Shown here: piece after piece, positions 49,672-58,013 of the stretch
How the letters are laid out: the number at the start of each line of letters is the position of its first letter
How positions within the stretch are numbered: position 1 is the stretch's first letter
From: Pseudomonadota bacterium
GTDB taxonomy: Bacteria; Desulfobacterota; Binatia; Binatales; Binataceae
Reading direction: 5' to 3'
Length of the DNA: 64,000 bases
NCBI GenBank assembly: GCA_021323945.1
Contig: JAJPKA010000014.1
Location: 186,001-250,000, forward strand
Program-made: the position numbers and the translations under genes
The notes under the pieces: model-generated
Seen by the model: only the letters and a program-made list of their open reading frames with translations
What the model was told of the DNA's origin: nothing
Databases searched by the model: none

Positions 49672-49747
49672 TGGTGGAGCAGAAGGGATTTGAACCCTCG
49701 ACCCCTACGTTGCGAACGTAGTGCTCTCCCAGCTGAGCTACTGCCCC
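49672..49747 (-). tRNA. tRNA-Ala (anticodon CGC)
   Basis: On the minus strand the gene reads GGGGCAG at the 5' end, a D-arm with AGCTCAGCTGGGAGAGC, an anticodon loop TTCGCAA (anticodon CGC), and T-arm GGTTCAAATCC; CCA is encoded (49672-49674). The full cloverleaf is visible. Confidence 0.96.
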
Positions 49748-49808
49748 ACACTCGAAGACGCAAACGCCTGACTAAGATACCGCGACCTCATCAGCATCGC
49801 CAGTGCTG

Positions 49809-50693
49809 CTAGCCTCTTCCTCGCGGCCCATCCGCTCGCAGAGTCATTTCCAGCCATACGCGCAAATTATCGGCGAGTTCAGGCCGCTTGAGACCAAAGC
49901 CGATTTGCGCTGTCAGGTAGCCGAGACGGTCTCCCAGATCGTAACGGATACCCTCGAATTCGTAGCCTAGCATCGTGCGCTTTTTGCTCAGTGCCAACAA
50001 TCCGTCGGTGAGCTGAATCTCACCGCCAGCACCTGGCTGGGCCTGCGCCAGCAAGTCAAAGATATCAGGCGTCAGGACGTATCGGCCCACGATTGCAAGA
50101 TCACTCGGTGCCAGCTCAATTCGCGGCTTCTCAACCATTCCCTGCAATTCGTACAGGCGCGGCCGGACGGCGCGAACCGCGACAATGCCGTACTTGGGGA
50201 TATCCCGTTCGGCGACTCGCATCAACGCGACTGATGGCGTAGCGGCTCCGCTGATATCGAGCAATTGCTGCAGACAAGGTCGCTCACAATCGAAGATATC
50301 GTCGGGCAGGATAACGGCGAATGGCTCGTCGCCGACTGCTTCTCGTGCCTGCAAGACGGCATGACCGAGACCTAGGGGTTCACTCTGCCAAACCGCAACA
50401 AACTGGGCGAGTCGAGTGGGTTGGCGAACCGCCTCGAGCATGTCGTTCTTACCTCGCTGCTGCAGATAACTTTCCAAGGCCGACGCGGGCTGGAAGTGCG
50501 CCAATCCAAGAGTGCGGTTCGGATTGAGCACCAGGATTATTTGTTCGATCCCCGAAGCCACCGCTTCTTCAACCACTAGCTGCAAGGCTGGTTTATCGAC
50601 AACTGGTAGCAGTTCCTTAGGTATTACTTTTGAAGCCGGCAGCATCCTGGTGCCAAGGCCGGCCGCAACAATTACAGCCTTACGAATTTTCAC
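49809..50693 (-). CDS. galU: UTP-glucose-1-phosphate uridylyltransferase
   Basis: A 294-residue GalU, making UDP-glucose from UTP and glucose-1-phosphate. Seen: KAVIVAAGLGTRMLPASKVIPKELLPVVDKP, the nucleotide-binding loop and catalytic Lys region; EPLGLGHAVLQA; and AVILPDDIFDC with the metal-binding Asp pair near 130; then GMVEKPR and GRYVLTPDIF. Length is typical. UDP-glucose feeds cell-envelope polysaccharide. GTG start at 50693 with a weak site. It is downstream of the tRNA on the same strand and divergent from larC. Confidence 0.95.
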   Translation of the reverse strand: MKIRKAVIVAAGLGTRMLPASKVIPKELLPVVDKPALQLVVEEAVASGIEQIILVLNPNRTLGLAHFQPASALESYLQQRGKNDMLEAVRQPTRLAQFVAVWQSEPLGLGHAVLQAREAVGDEPFAVILPDDIFDCERPCLQQLLDISGAATPSVALMRVAERDIPKYGIVAVRAVRPRLYELQGMVEKPRIELAPSDLAIVGRYVLTPDIFDLLAQAQPGAGGEIQLTDGLLALSKKRTMLGYEFEGIRYDLGDRLGYLTAQIGFGLKRPELADNLRVWLEMTLRADGPRGRG

Positions 50694-50926
50694 TGATCTC
50701 TACCAACTGCTCGGGTTTGATCGTGTGTTGGAGCGAATTGTCGGTGCACCGGTCAACCTCGAGGCTGCGGGATTAGCCGCAAGTGCCACAATACGGACCG
50801 TTCCTGCTGCGCGAGCAGTCACCAGTTCTGAGATTGCTCGAATGCCAAGGTGCGTCTCGATTGCTATGACTATCGAACGCATTTCAGAATTCTATTAACC
50901 CATATTGATGATGTAAAGTTGAACCA

Positions 50927-52102
50927 ATGAAGTCTGCCTATTTCGACGCGTTCTCGGGGCTCAGCGGCGACATGATTGTCGGCGCGATGCTCGATGCGGG
51001 CGCCGAGCTGGATGAGCTCAGGAGCCTTGTGGCAGGGTTGCGCCTGACCGGCTGCGAGCTCTCAATGCGCCGCAAGTCGGTAAGCGGAATTGAAGCCGTC
51101 AAGTTCGACGTGAAGGTATTGGAACCGCAGCCGGAACGCCACCTTGGGGAGATCCGCGAAATTATTGACCAAGCCGGCCTCGCACCCAGGATAGCGCGCG
51201 ACGCGATCCGAGTATTCGAACTGCTCGCTGAGGCGGAAGCAGCCATTCACCATACAACGCCCGAACGGGTTCACTTCCACGAAGTGGGGGCGGTTGATTC
51301 GATCGTCGATGTCGTCGGCGCGGTTTGGGGAATCGAGACGCTGGGACTCGACGACCTGCTCGTGTCGGAGCTGCCGCTGGGAAATGGGTTTGTGCAGTCG
51401 CGCCACGGCGTAATCCCCGTGCCGGCGCCGGCCACTGTTGCCTTGCTGGCAGGCTTCCCCGTGCGCCTGAATGACGGGCCTTCGGAAATGGTGACGCCCA
51501 CGGGTGCCGCGATTGTTAAAGCCTTTATGCAGCCGGTCCGGGGTGTGCTGGATTTCGAGGTGGAACGAATTGGATACGGAGCGGGCAGCAAAAACTTCGC
51601 CGACCGCCCGAACGTTTTGCGCCTAGTGGTCGGGCGCCGCGGCGGGGGATTCGATGCGGATGAGCTGGTTGAAATCGTTGCGAATATCGACGATTCGAAT
51701 CCTCAAATATACGATCATGTATGCCAGCGGTTATTTGCCGCGGGTGCTCGTGATGTGACAATTATCCCGGCAATTATGAAAAAGGGGCGCCCCGGAGTGA
51801 TCCTTTCGGCGCTGGCGGATCGTGCGCTCCGAGAACCAATCGCCAGGATCATATTTGCGGAAACCTCAACTATTGGCCTTCGCTTTCACCCGGTCTCACG
51901 CCTGAAGCTGCCACGGCGGATTGTGTCGGTGAATACTCGGTTCGGATCGATTCGTGTCAAAGTGTCAGGCATTGGCGCTTCACCTTGGACGATCGCCCCG
52001 GAATATGACGACTGCCAGCGAGCCGCACTCGCCCACAATGTTGCCCTGAAGGTTGTGATGGACGAAGCGCGGACCGCAGCGCTCCAGGTCACGATGACGT
52101 GA
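50927..52102 (+). CDS. larC: Nickel-pincer cofactor biosynthesis protein LarC
   Basis: A 391-residue LarC, which inserts nickel into the nickel-pincer nucleotide cofactor. Seen: SAYFDAFSGLSGDMIVGAMLDAG, the family signature; FHEVGAVDSIVDVVGA with likely nickel-binding His; GNGFVQSRHGVIPVPAPA; and MVTPTGAAIVKAF. In some Gram-positives larC is split by a programmed frameshift; here it is one unbroken frame. LarA, LarB and LarE are not in the window, so the client enzyme is unknown. Its stop overlaps the queE start (GTGA), so the two are coupled. Confidence 0.93.
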   Translation: MKSAYFDAFSGLSGDMIVGAMLDAGAELDELRSLVAGLRLTGCELSMRRKSVSGIEAVKFDVKVLEPQPERHLGEIREIIDQAGLAPRIARDAIRVFELLAEAEAAIHHTTPERVHFHEVGAVDSIVDVVGAVWGIETLGLDDLLVSELPLGNGFVQSRHGVIPVPAPATVALLAGFPVRLNDGPSEMVTPTGAAIVKAFMQPVRGVLDFEVERIGYGAGSKNFADRPNVLRLVVGRRGGGFDADELVEIVANIDDSNPQIYDHVCQRLFAAGARDVTIIPAIMKKGRPGVILSALADRALREPIARIIFAETSTIGLRFHPVSRLKLPRRIVSVNTRFGSIRVKVSGIGASPWTIAPEYDDCQRAALAHNVALKVVMDEARTAALQVTMT

Positions 52103-52749
52103 GTGAACGCCTGCGCATTACCGAAATCTTCTTTAGCATCCAGGGTGAATCGACCTGGGCGGGCTGCCCTTGTGTCTTCGTGCGGCTGACCGGCTGCAAT
52201 CTACGTTGTCATTGGTGCGATACTGAGTACGCATTCCACGAAGGACGTCACTTAGAAATTGACGAGATCGTCGAGCAGGTGCGGGGTTATGGCTGTAACC
52301 TGGTCGAAGTGACCGGAGGGGAACCGCTGTTGCAAAAAGGTGTCTACCGACTGTTCGAGTTGCTCCTCGAAAACCGATTCACGGTGCTGGTGGAGACTTC
52401 GGGGGAGCGAGACTTAAGTTCGGTCGACCCGCGGGTCATCAAGATAATGGACCTGAAGTGTCCTTCTAGCGGTGAATGTGCTCGCAACCGCATGAGTAAT
52501 CTTCGTTACCTCTCCAATCGCGATGAATTGAAGTTTGTGATTGCCGACCGCTGCGACTTCGAATGGGCCTGTGAGATCGTTAGGCAGCATCGACTCGCTG
52601 ATCGAGTGCACGCCATCCTCATGAGCCCGGCTTTCGGTTACCTTGCTCCTGCGGAGCTGGCCAATTGGATCCTGCGGGAACGCCTGCCCGTGCGCATGCA
52701 ATTGCAACTGCACAAGCACATCTGGCCACCTGACACCAGGGGCGTTTAG
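52099..52749 (+). CDS. queE: 7-carboxy-7-deazaguanine synthase
   Basis: A 216-residue radical SAM enzyme of queuosine/deazapurine biosynthesis. Seen: the iron-sulfur motif CNLRCHWC (Cys33, Cys37, Cys40), IFFSIQGESTW at the start, VEVTGGEPLLQ near 82-92 for SAM binding, and DLKCPSSGE with the later LKFVIADRCD. It ring-contracts carboxytetrahydropterin to carboxydeazaguanine. QueC, QueD and QueF are not in the window. GTG start within the larC stop region. Coupling of LarC and QueE in translation is unusual. Confidence 0.95.
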   Translation: MSERLRITEIFFSIQGESTWAGCPCVFVRLTGCNLRCHWCDTEYAFHEGRHLEIDEIVEQVRGYGCNLVEVTGGEPLLQKGVYRLFELLLENRFTVLVETSGERDLSSVDPRVIKIMDLKCPSSGECARNRMSNLRYLSNRDELKFVIADRCDFEWACEIVRQHRLADRVHAILMSPAFGYLAPAELANWILRERLPVRMQLQLHKHIWPPDTRGV

Positions 52750-52794
52750 GGATCTTGCTATTTGTCCGCCGGAGCGGGGTGCGAGTAAACGAAA

Positions 52795-54042
52795 TCAGTC
52801 TGCGCCGTCATCGTGGCTGACGACGCGTGCTGGTAACGCTGCCCCTGAATTATCGCTGTTGACCGGGGACGCGGAGTCGCGATCGGTGAGTGCGGAACCC
52901 GCACCGGTTGCGCTGGCAGACGACCCGGCGACCTGTACGGGTGCAGGAGTCGCAAGGCTGGCTGTTGCAAGGCCGCCCCCCGGCTCGGGCCCCGGCATCA
53001 CGTATGTCGGAATCCCTGCACGGAGTTCAACGGCCCGCTCCAGCTTTCCCATATCGACCTGGTCCTCGAGACCGAGGCGCTGCACTTCATGCTGGGCGTA
53101 GTTCCACAAGCCCGGGTAACGGGCGTACAAGTCGTCATGAACTTCGACATAGAGGTTCTCATCGCGCCAGCCGAACTTAATGGGTTGGTAGACGAATCTG
53201 CCGGGAGTACCGATCTTAACTTTTGAGTATAGACGCTCAATATCCTCCGGATAAAGTCGCACACATCCGTGGCTGACATTCATTCCCACGCCCCAGGGAA
53301 CGTTGGTGCCGTGCAGCGCATATTCCGGTAGGCTGAGCGAAAGTCGGTAATGACCGAGGGGGTTGTCAGGGTCGCCGCCTGGAATTACGTGGTCAGCCTC
53401 ACCATCTCGTTCCAGATGCTCCTGGTAAATATCATCCGGCACCACCCAGGTTGGGTCCTTGGTTTTGGCTACCACTGTCCAAGCGCCGACCGGCGTCTTC
53501 CAGTCGAAACGGCCTAATCCGACTGGGAAGGTGTACACCACCGAGGCCGGTCGTCGGCTGAACGACACGGCCTTTAGCTTTCCGTGGCGATGCACTGGAG
53601 TAGGCGGGGGATAAAAATAGTAAAGCCTCATTTCAGGGATGTTGAGAACGATTCCGACACGTGGTCCTTCCGGCAGTATATGTTCGGTCGGCAGTATAAT
53701 CTCCTTGCCCACCGGCGGCGCCCACCAGTCCAGATGGTTGTTTGCGTCAGACACCTCTTTGGCCGACAAACCGTACCAACGCCCGACGTCAAGTAGCGTA
53801 TCGCCCTTTCGTATCTTGTAAGTGGTGAGCGAACCGATGATGTCACTGCGCGGGCCGGGCATCGGATAGGCGTATAGCGGCCGGTTGGCAAAATCATCTT
53901 CGCTCCAGCCACGAGCGATCGAGGGCGAAAGGATAAAAGTAATGAGTAAACTTGCAAGCAGGAACAACGGTGTTAGCCATCGAATGGATACAAGCGTAAA
54001 TGAAGCCCCTTCAAATCGGGCCGCGAGACCTCCATGGTCCAT
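52795..54042 (-). CDS. L,D-transpeptidase (YkuD) with LysM
   Basis: A 415-residue envelope protein: an N-terminal signal anchor (about 20-40); a LysM (about 75-118: YKIRKGDTLLDVGRWYGLSAKEV); and a YkuD domain (about 128-290) with the catalytic motif HGTNVPWGVGMNVSHGCVRL, His258 and Cys260. A low-complexity Pro/Ala/Ser-rich C-terminal tail (about 340-415) follows. It makes 3-3 cross-links or attaches proteins to peptidoglycan. Convergent with queE, 45 bp apart. The LysM targets it to the cell wall; the long tail is unusual but may be a linker. Confidence 0.93.
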   Translation of the reverse strand: MDHGGLAARFEGASFTLVSIRWLTPLFLLASLLITFILSPSIARGWSEDDFANRPLYAYPMPGPRSDIIGSLTTYKIRKGDTLLDVGRWYGLSAKEVSDANNHLDWWAPPVGKEIILPTEHILPEGPRVGIVLNIPEMRLYYFYPPPTPVHRHGKLKAVSFSRRPASVVYTFPVGLGRFDWKTPVGAWTVVAKTKDPTWVVPDDIYQEHLERDGEADHVIPGGDPDNPLGHYRLSLSLPEYALHGTNVPWGVGMNVSHGCVRLYPEDIERLYSKVKIGTPGRFVYQPIKFGWRDENLYVEVHDDLYARYPGLWNYAQHEVQRLGLEDQVDMGKLERAVELRAGIPTYVMPGPEPGGGLATASLATPAPVQVAGSSASATGAGSALTDRDSASPVNSDNSGAALPARVVSHDDGAD

Positions 54043-54108
54043 AATCGGTTTACCCCCGCTCGTTTAGCCGAGCTGGTGTTCTGATACTAAATTCTAAGTT
54101 GCGTGCAA

Positions 54109-56292
54109 TTAGTCGGCAATCGGGCGTAGATTAGCGAATTTAAGCATCAGTAATTTAAGACCGCCTCGTTCGAAAGCGATCCAAGCCTTGGCCCCGTCGC
54201 CACGACCTTCACGCCGCTTAACCACACCGAGACCAAAAGTTGGATGGTAAACTTTTGCGCCGATATTGAAGTCGGCTTCGGTTCCTTGTTCGGCTTCTGG
54301 CAGCTGACTGTCGCTATAATCCACATAGGGCTCACGCGGCGGTGGACGCACGAAGCTCGAGGAAATATATTCGGGAGCAATTCGGCGCATCAAATTATGT
54401 TCGATTTCACTCAGAAAGCGCGACGGGATCGTGTCCTGGCGATTTCCATAGAGCTCCCGCGAGAGCGCGTTGGTTAAATAAAGCAGGCGGCGGGCTCGCG
54501 TCATACCGACGTAAACCAACCTGCGCTCTTCTTCAATTTCGTGGTCATTGTCCTGGGGGCGCAGATGCGGGCAGAGTCCTTCTTCCATCCCGGTGATGAA
54601 GACCACCGGATACTCCAGACCCTTGGACGTGTGCAGCGTCATGAGGGTGATCCTGCCACCACCAGCATCGACCTGATCGGCATCGTTAACCAACGCGACC
54701 TGTTCGAGAAACTCACCCAAGCCACCTTCGGCGTGCTCAGCATCGAAAGCGTCAGCGGCTGCCAGCAGCTCCGAAAGGTTGGTGAGGCGAACCTTAGCGT
54801 CAGGCATGCTCGCGAGATAATTCTCAAAGCCACTTCGTGCAATGATCTGATCGAGGATTGCCCGCACGGACATGGCGCTGACGCGTCCCATCAACTCCCG
54901 CAGCCAGGAGTAGAGATTGCTGGCCTGCTTGGCGATGCGTAGAGCTACGCGGGACTCGCTTTCCAGTCTGCCCAGCGCCTCGAACATCGAGATCTGCTCA
55001 CGCGCCGAAAGCTCGGCAATGACTTCAAGGGTCTTGGCGCCAATTCCCCGCGGGGGAGCACCAATTGCGCGGGCGAGGCTCAGTCCGTCAGCCGGGTTTG
55101 CAATGACACGCAAGTAGGCGACCAAGTCCTTAATCTCGCGCTGATCGTAAAAGCGCAGCCCGCCGACAATGTAATAGGGCAATCGATGCCGCATCAGCGC
55201 CTCTTCGAGGACGCGCGACTGGGCGTTGACGCGATAGAAGATCACGATGTCCGCGGGTCGCATCCCCTGCTCGAGCAGCCGCACGATCTCGCGTGCGATG
55301 TATTCAGCCTCGTCGCGTTCGTGACGCGCAGTGTAATAGGTTACTGGCTCGCCGGTTGCATTCTCGGTCCACAGCTGTTTTGGTTTTCGCTCGCGATTGT
55401 TCTGAATCACCGCGCCCGCAGCAGCCAGGATGGTCTTGGTAGAGCGGTAGTTCTGCTCGAGTTTTAAAATCAGGGCGTTGGGATAGTCGCGTTCAAAATC
55501 GAGGATGTTGCGAATATCGGCTCCTCGCCAGCGATAGATTGACTGATCCTCGTCGCCAACCACGAAGAGGTTGCTGGTGGCCGCCGAGAGTGCTCGTACC
55601 AACAGATACTGGGCGTGATTCGTATCCTGATATTCATCGACCAAAAGGTGTTGCGCCCGCTGTTGCCATCTGCTCAAGACCGAGCGATCGGTTTCGAACA
55701 ATCGATAGACCAGCAGGATCAGATCGCCGAAGTCCATCGAGTTCATCTCGCGCAGACGCTGCTGGTAAAGTCGATAAAGCTCGGCGATGGTACGTTCGCG
55801 AGTCGACGTGGCGGCTTCGGCCATCTCCTCGGGCAAGGTGCCTTCGTTTTTGGCCTGCTCGATCCGTGAGCGTAAGACCTCGGCCGGGGGCGGATCGGGC
55901 AGATTCGCCTCATTCAACACCTGACGGACGATTGCAAGGGCGTCGGCCTCGTCAAGGATTGAAAAACTCGGTGTATAGCCCAACAGATGAGCTTCCCGAC
56001 GCAATACTCGTGCGCAGAAGGCGTGAAAGGTGCCTACCCAGGGAAGGTGCTTGCGATCACCCACCAACGCAGACACCCGCTCGCGCATTTCAGCAGCCGC
56101 CTTGTTAGTAAATGTGACCGCCAGTGTTCCCTCAGGCGGAGCTCCACGATCGGCCAGCAAATGCGCAATCCGATAGGTCAAAACTCGAGTCTTGCCGGAG
56201 CCTGCTCCTGCAAGGATGAGAATCGGACCGTCATGAGCGAGCACCGCTTCGCGTTGCTCCGGATTGAGATCAGCGAGCGTAATCGAGGGCAT
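54109..56292 (-). CDS. pcrA: ATP-dependent DNA helicase PcrA/UvrD
   Basis: A 727-residue superfamily I 3'-5' helicase acting in repair and in removal of RecA or stalled replisomes. Seen: LNPEQREAVLAHDGPILILAGAGSGKT (motif I, Walker A GAGSGKT at 29-35), AVTFTNKAAAEMRERV, LLVDEYQDTNHAQY (motif II), GDEDQSIYRWRGADI (motif III), FYETPxN-type replacement by LEQNYRS, and VTFITGMEEGLCPHLR with VYVGMTRARRLLYL (motifs V and VI). The C-terminal Tudor-like region (VYHPTFGLGVV) marks the PcrA/UvrD type. A weak palindrome lies just upstream of the start. Confidence 0.95.
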   Translation of the reverse strand: MPSITLADLNPEQREAVLAHDGPILILAGAGSGKTRVLTYRIAHLLADRGAPPEGTLAVTFTNKAAAEMRERVSALVGDRKHLPWVGTFHAFCARVLRREAHLLGYTPSFSILDEADALAIVRQVLNEANLPDPPPAEVLRSRIEQAKNEGTLPEEMAEAATSTRERTIAELYRLYQQRLREMNSMDFGDLILLVYRLFETDRSVLSRWQQRAQHLLVDEYQDTNHAQYLLVRALSAATSNLFVVGDEDQSIYRWRGADIRNILDFERDYPNALILKLEQNYRSTKTILAAAGAVIQNNRERKPKQLWTENATGEPVTYYTARHERDEAEYIAREIVRLLEQGMRPADIVIFYRVNAQSRVLEEALMRHRLPYYIVGGLRFYDQREIKDLVAYLRVIANPADGLSLARAIGAPPRGIGAKTLEVIAELSAREQISMFEALGRLESESRVALRIAKQASNLYSWLRELMGRVSAMSVRAILDQIIARSGFENYLASMPDAKVRLTNLSELLAAADAFDAEHAEGGLGEFLEQVALVNDADQVDAGGGRITLMTLHTSKGLEYPVVFITGMEEGLCPHLRPQDNDHEIEEERRLVYVGMTRARRLLYLTNALSRELYGNRQDTIPSRFLSEIEHNLMRRIAPEYISSSFVRPPPREPYVDYSDSQLPEAEQGTEADFNIGAKVYHPTFGLGVVKRREGRGDGAKAWIAFERGGLKLLMLKFANLRPIAD

Positions 56293-56293
56293 T

Positions 56294-56346
56294 TGCTAGA
56301 ATCAAGCGCAGGACAACAGCGCGCATCGAATGAAGCGTTTCTAGCA
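56294..56346. promoter_or_regulatory. Palindromic TGCTAGAA-TTCTAGCA pair upstream of pcrA
   Basis: Perfect 8-bp inverted arms at 56294-56301 and 56339-56346, 37 bp apart, just upstream of the pcrA start (minus strand). Could be an operator or part of a leader hairpin. No known LexA box is visible. Confidence 0.35.
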
Positions 56347-56457
56347 TAACCGTGCCCCGACTCATCGCAAAGTAGAGGCTCGAGGAATTTCCACAGGCCC
56401 GAAAGCTTGCACCCGCAAGGAAAAGCGCAAGATGGCTGAAGGGAACTGATCAATTCG

Positions 56458-57057
56458 ATGGCTCGCTATCAGTATCGCGATCGCTTTTATCGCCAGGCGG
56501 CAGAGCGAGGTTGGCCCTCGCGGGCAGCCTTCAAGCTCGAAGAATTACTTGAACGGTTCAAGCTGATCGGTCAAGGAGCTCGAGTCGTGGATCTTGGTTC
56601 CGCACCTGGTGGCTGGCTGGCAATCCTCTCACGCAAAGTTGGCCAAGAGGGCCGGGTGGTCGGCATAGACCTCGTCCCCTGTGTGGCGTCGACAGCCAAT
56701 ACCATCACGCTCGTTGGCGACGTCCGCGATCAAGCACTACATCGGCGAACCGCCCAAGCACTGGGAAGCCCCGCCGATCTGTTGACCAGCGACCTGGCGC
56801 CCAAGCTAAGTGGAATAGCCGAGCGCGATCAGGCTAAATCCCTTGAGTTAATCGAGGCGGCGCTTGCTTTTGGGCGTTCGGTGCTCAAACCTGGGGGCGC
56901 GATGGTAGCCAAGGTCTTTATGGGCTCAGAGTTCGAGGAAGCAAGGCGGCTTTTTACCCATGATTTTGTCAAAGTTTCGGTGGTGCGAACGCGAGCGAGC
57001 CGCCCTGGATCGTCGGAGCTATACTTCGTCGCTCGGGAATTGCAAAAGATTCATTGA
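56458..57057 (+). CDS. rlmE: 23S rRNA 2'-O-ribose methyltransferase RlmE
   Basis: A 199-residue RrmJ/FtsJ-family enzyme that methylates U2552 of 23S rRNA. The catalytic tetrad K-D-K-E is complete: Lys26 in RAAFKL, Asp112 in TSDLAPK, Lys152 in VAKVF and Glu187 in GSSELYFVA. The SAM site VVDLGSAPGGW is at 43-53. Length is normal. AAGGGAA lies 11 bp before the ATG. Divergent from pcrA and coupled, by overlap of the ORF end, with the downstream DUF151-PDZ frame. A housekeeping ribosome-maturation gene. Confidence 0.95.
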   Translation: MARYQYRDRFYRQAAERGWPSRAAFKLEELLERFKLIGQGARVVDLGSAPGGWLAILSRKVGQEGRVVGIDLVPCVASTANTITLVGDVRDQALHRRTAQALGSPADLLTSDLAPKLSGIAERDQAKSLELIEAALAFGRSVLKPGGAMVAKVFMGSEFEEARRLFTHDFVKVSVVRTRASRPGSSELYFVARELQKIH

Positions 57058-57197
57058 CTCCTTTTCCGGTACCTGTGCCATTCTTCCGGCCAGGTCTCGA
57101 GCCGGGCGCGCTCATCGGCCTGGGTCAGGGGGTCGGTTCACGGCGAGAAGGCGTTGAAGCGCGATTGTGGCGTGCAGGACGTCACCCAACTAAGCCT

Positions 57198-58010
57198 ATG
57201 ACATCTGTTCGCACAGTGTTGCCATTCTACGCGGCGATGCTGCTGTGCCTGTCGGCATGTGCGCATGAGTCCGCGAGCGTGCCTGCGTTGTCTGATCAGG
57301 TCCGAGTCGATGTCGCCGACGTCGCATATGATCACTCGGCGGGTGTCCATTACCTGGTGCTCGAGGAAAAGGCTGGACGACGCGTTCTGCCGATAGTTGT
57401 CGGGGACGACGAAGCTCAGGCCATTATGTTCGAATTACGCGGCGTCCGGCCGCAACGGCCGCTCACGTATGAATTGCTGCTTCAGCTGATCCAACTAACC
57501 GGAAACAGGATCGACCGAGTAGTGATTGGCGACGTGCGTGATGAAGTATATTACGCGACCGTATATCTCGACGGGGGTCGCTATGCATTGGATAGTCGGC
57601 CGAGCGACGCGGTCGCGCTGGCGATTGGCGCCAAGGCGCCAATTTTCGTTGCCGACAAGCTGCTGCAAGTGGCCGCCGGGGAGAACCATCCACCAAATAT
57701 CAAGCTGGCCAAGGCCCTCGGTATAACCATCCAGGAATTGACCCCCGAACTTGCTGAATACTTTGGTGTGGACACCCACGGCGGAGTCCTGGTTGCGGAT
57801 ATCGGCAAGGAGGCACAGCGTGCGGGACTGCGGCGGGGCGATATCCTCACGGAGATCGACCGCAGGCCGGTGACGACTATTGAGGATTTTTCCCAAGTAG
57901 CCGCGGCGGCGATGAGCCAAAGTGAGCCTGAAGTCACCCTGACTATCAAACGTGGAGACACCCTTCAAATTTTGACCATCGGTAAGAAACCATCTGCTCG
58001 GCGAAATTGA
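57198..58010 (+). CDS. DUF151 (bifunctional nuclease-like) - PDZ lipoprotein
   Basis: A 270-residue protein with a lipoprotein signal (MTSVRTVLPFYAAMLLCLSAC, lipobox LSAC with Cys at residue 21). Then a DUF151 domain (about 30-160): VLPIVVGDDEAQAIMFEL and SRPSDAVALAIGAKAPIFV are the family blocks. Then a PDZ domain (about 175-265: GVLVADIGKEAQRAGLRRGDILTEI). DUF151 proteins are described as nucleases, though the evidence is thin. A lipid anchor and a PDZ suggest an envelope role, unlike cytosolic DUF151 proteins. Start at 57198 gives the lipobox; an upstream frame adds 48 odd residues. Confidence 0.85.
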   Translation: MTSVRTVLPFYAAMLLCLSACAHESASVPALSDQVRVDVADVAYDHSAGVHYLVLEEKAGRRVLPIVVGDDEAQAIMFELRGVRPQRPLTYELLLQLIQLTGNRIDRVVIGDVRDEVYYATVYLDGGRYALDSRPSDAVALAIGAKAPIFVADKLLQVAAGENHPPNIKLAKALGITIQELTPELAEYFGVDTHGGVLVADIGKEAQRAGLRRGDILTEIDRRPVTTIEDFSQVAAAAMSQSEPEVTLTIKRGDTLQILTIGKKPSARRN

Positions 58011-58013
58011 GCA

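Noticed and set aside
50700-50882. Minus-strand 60-residue frame upstream of galU
   Set aside because: Low-complexity sequence without a ribosome site; probably chance.
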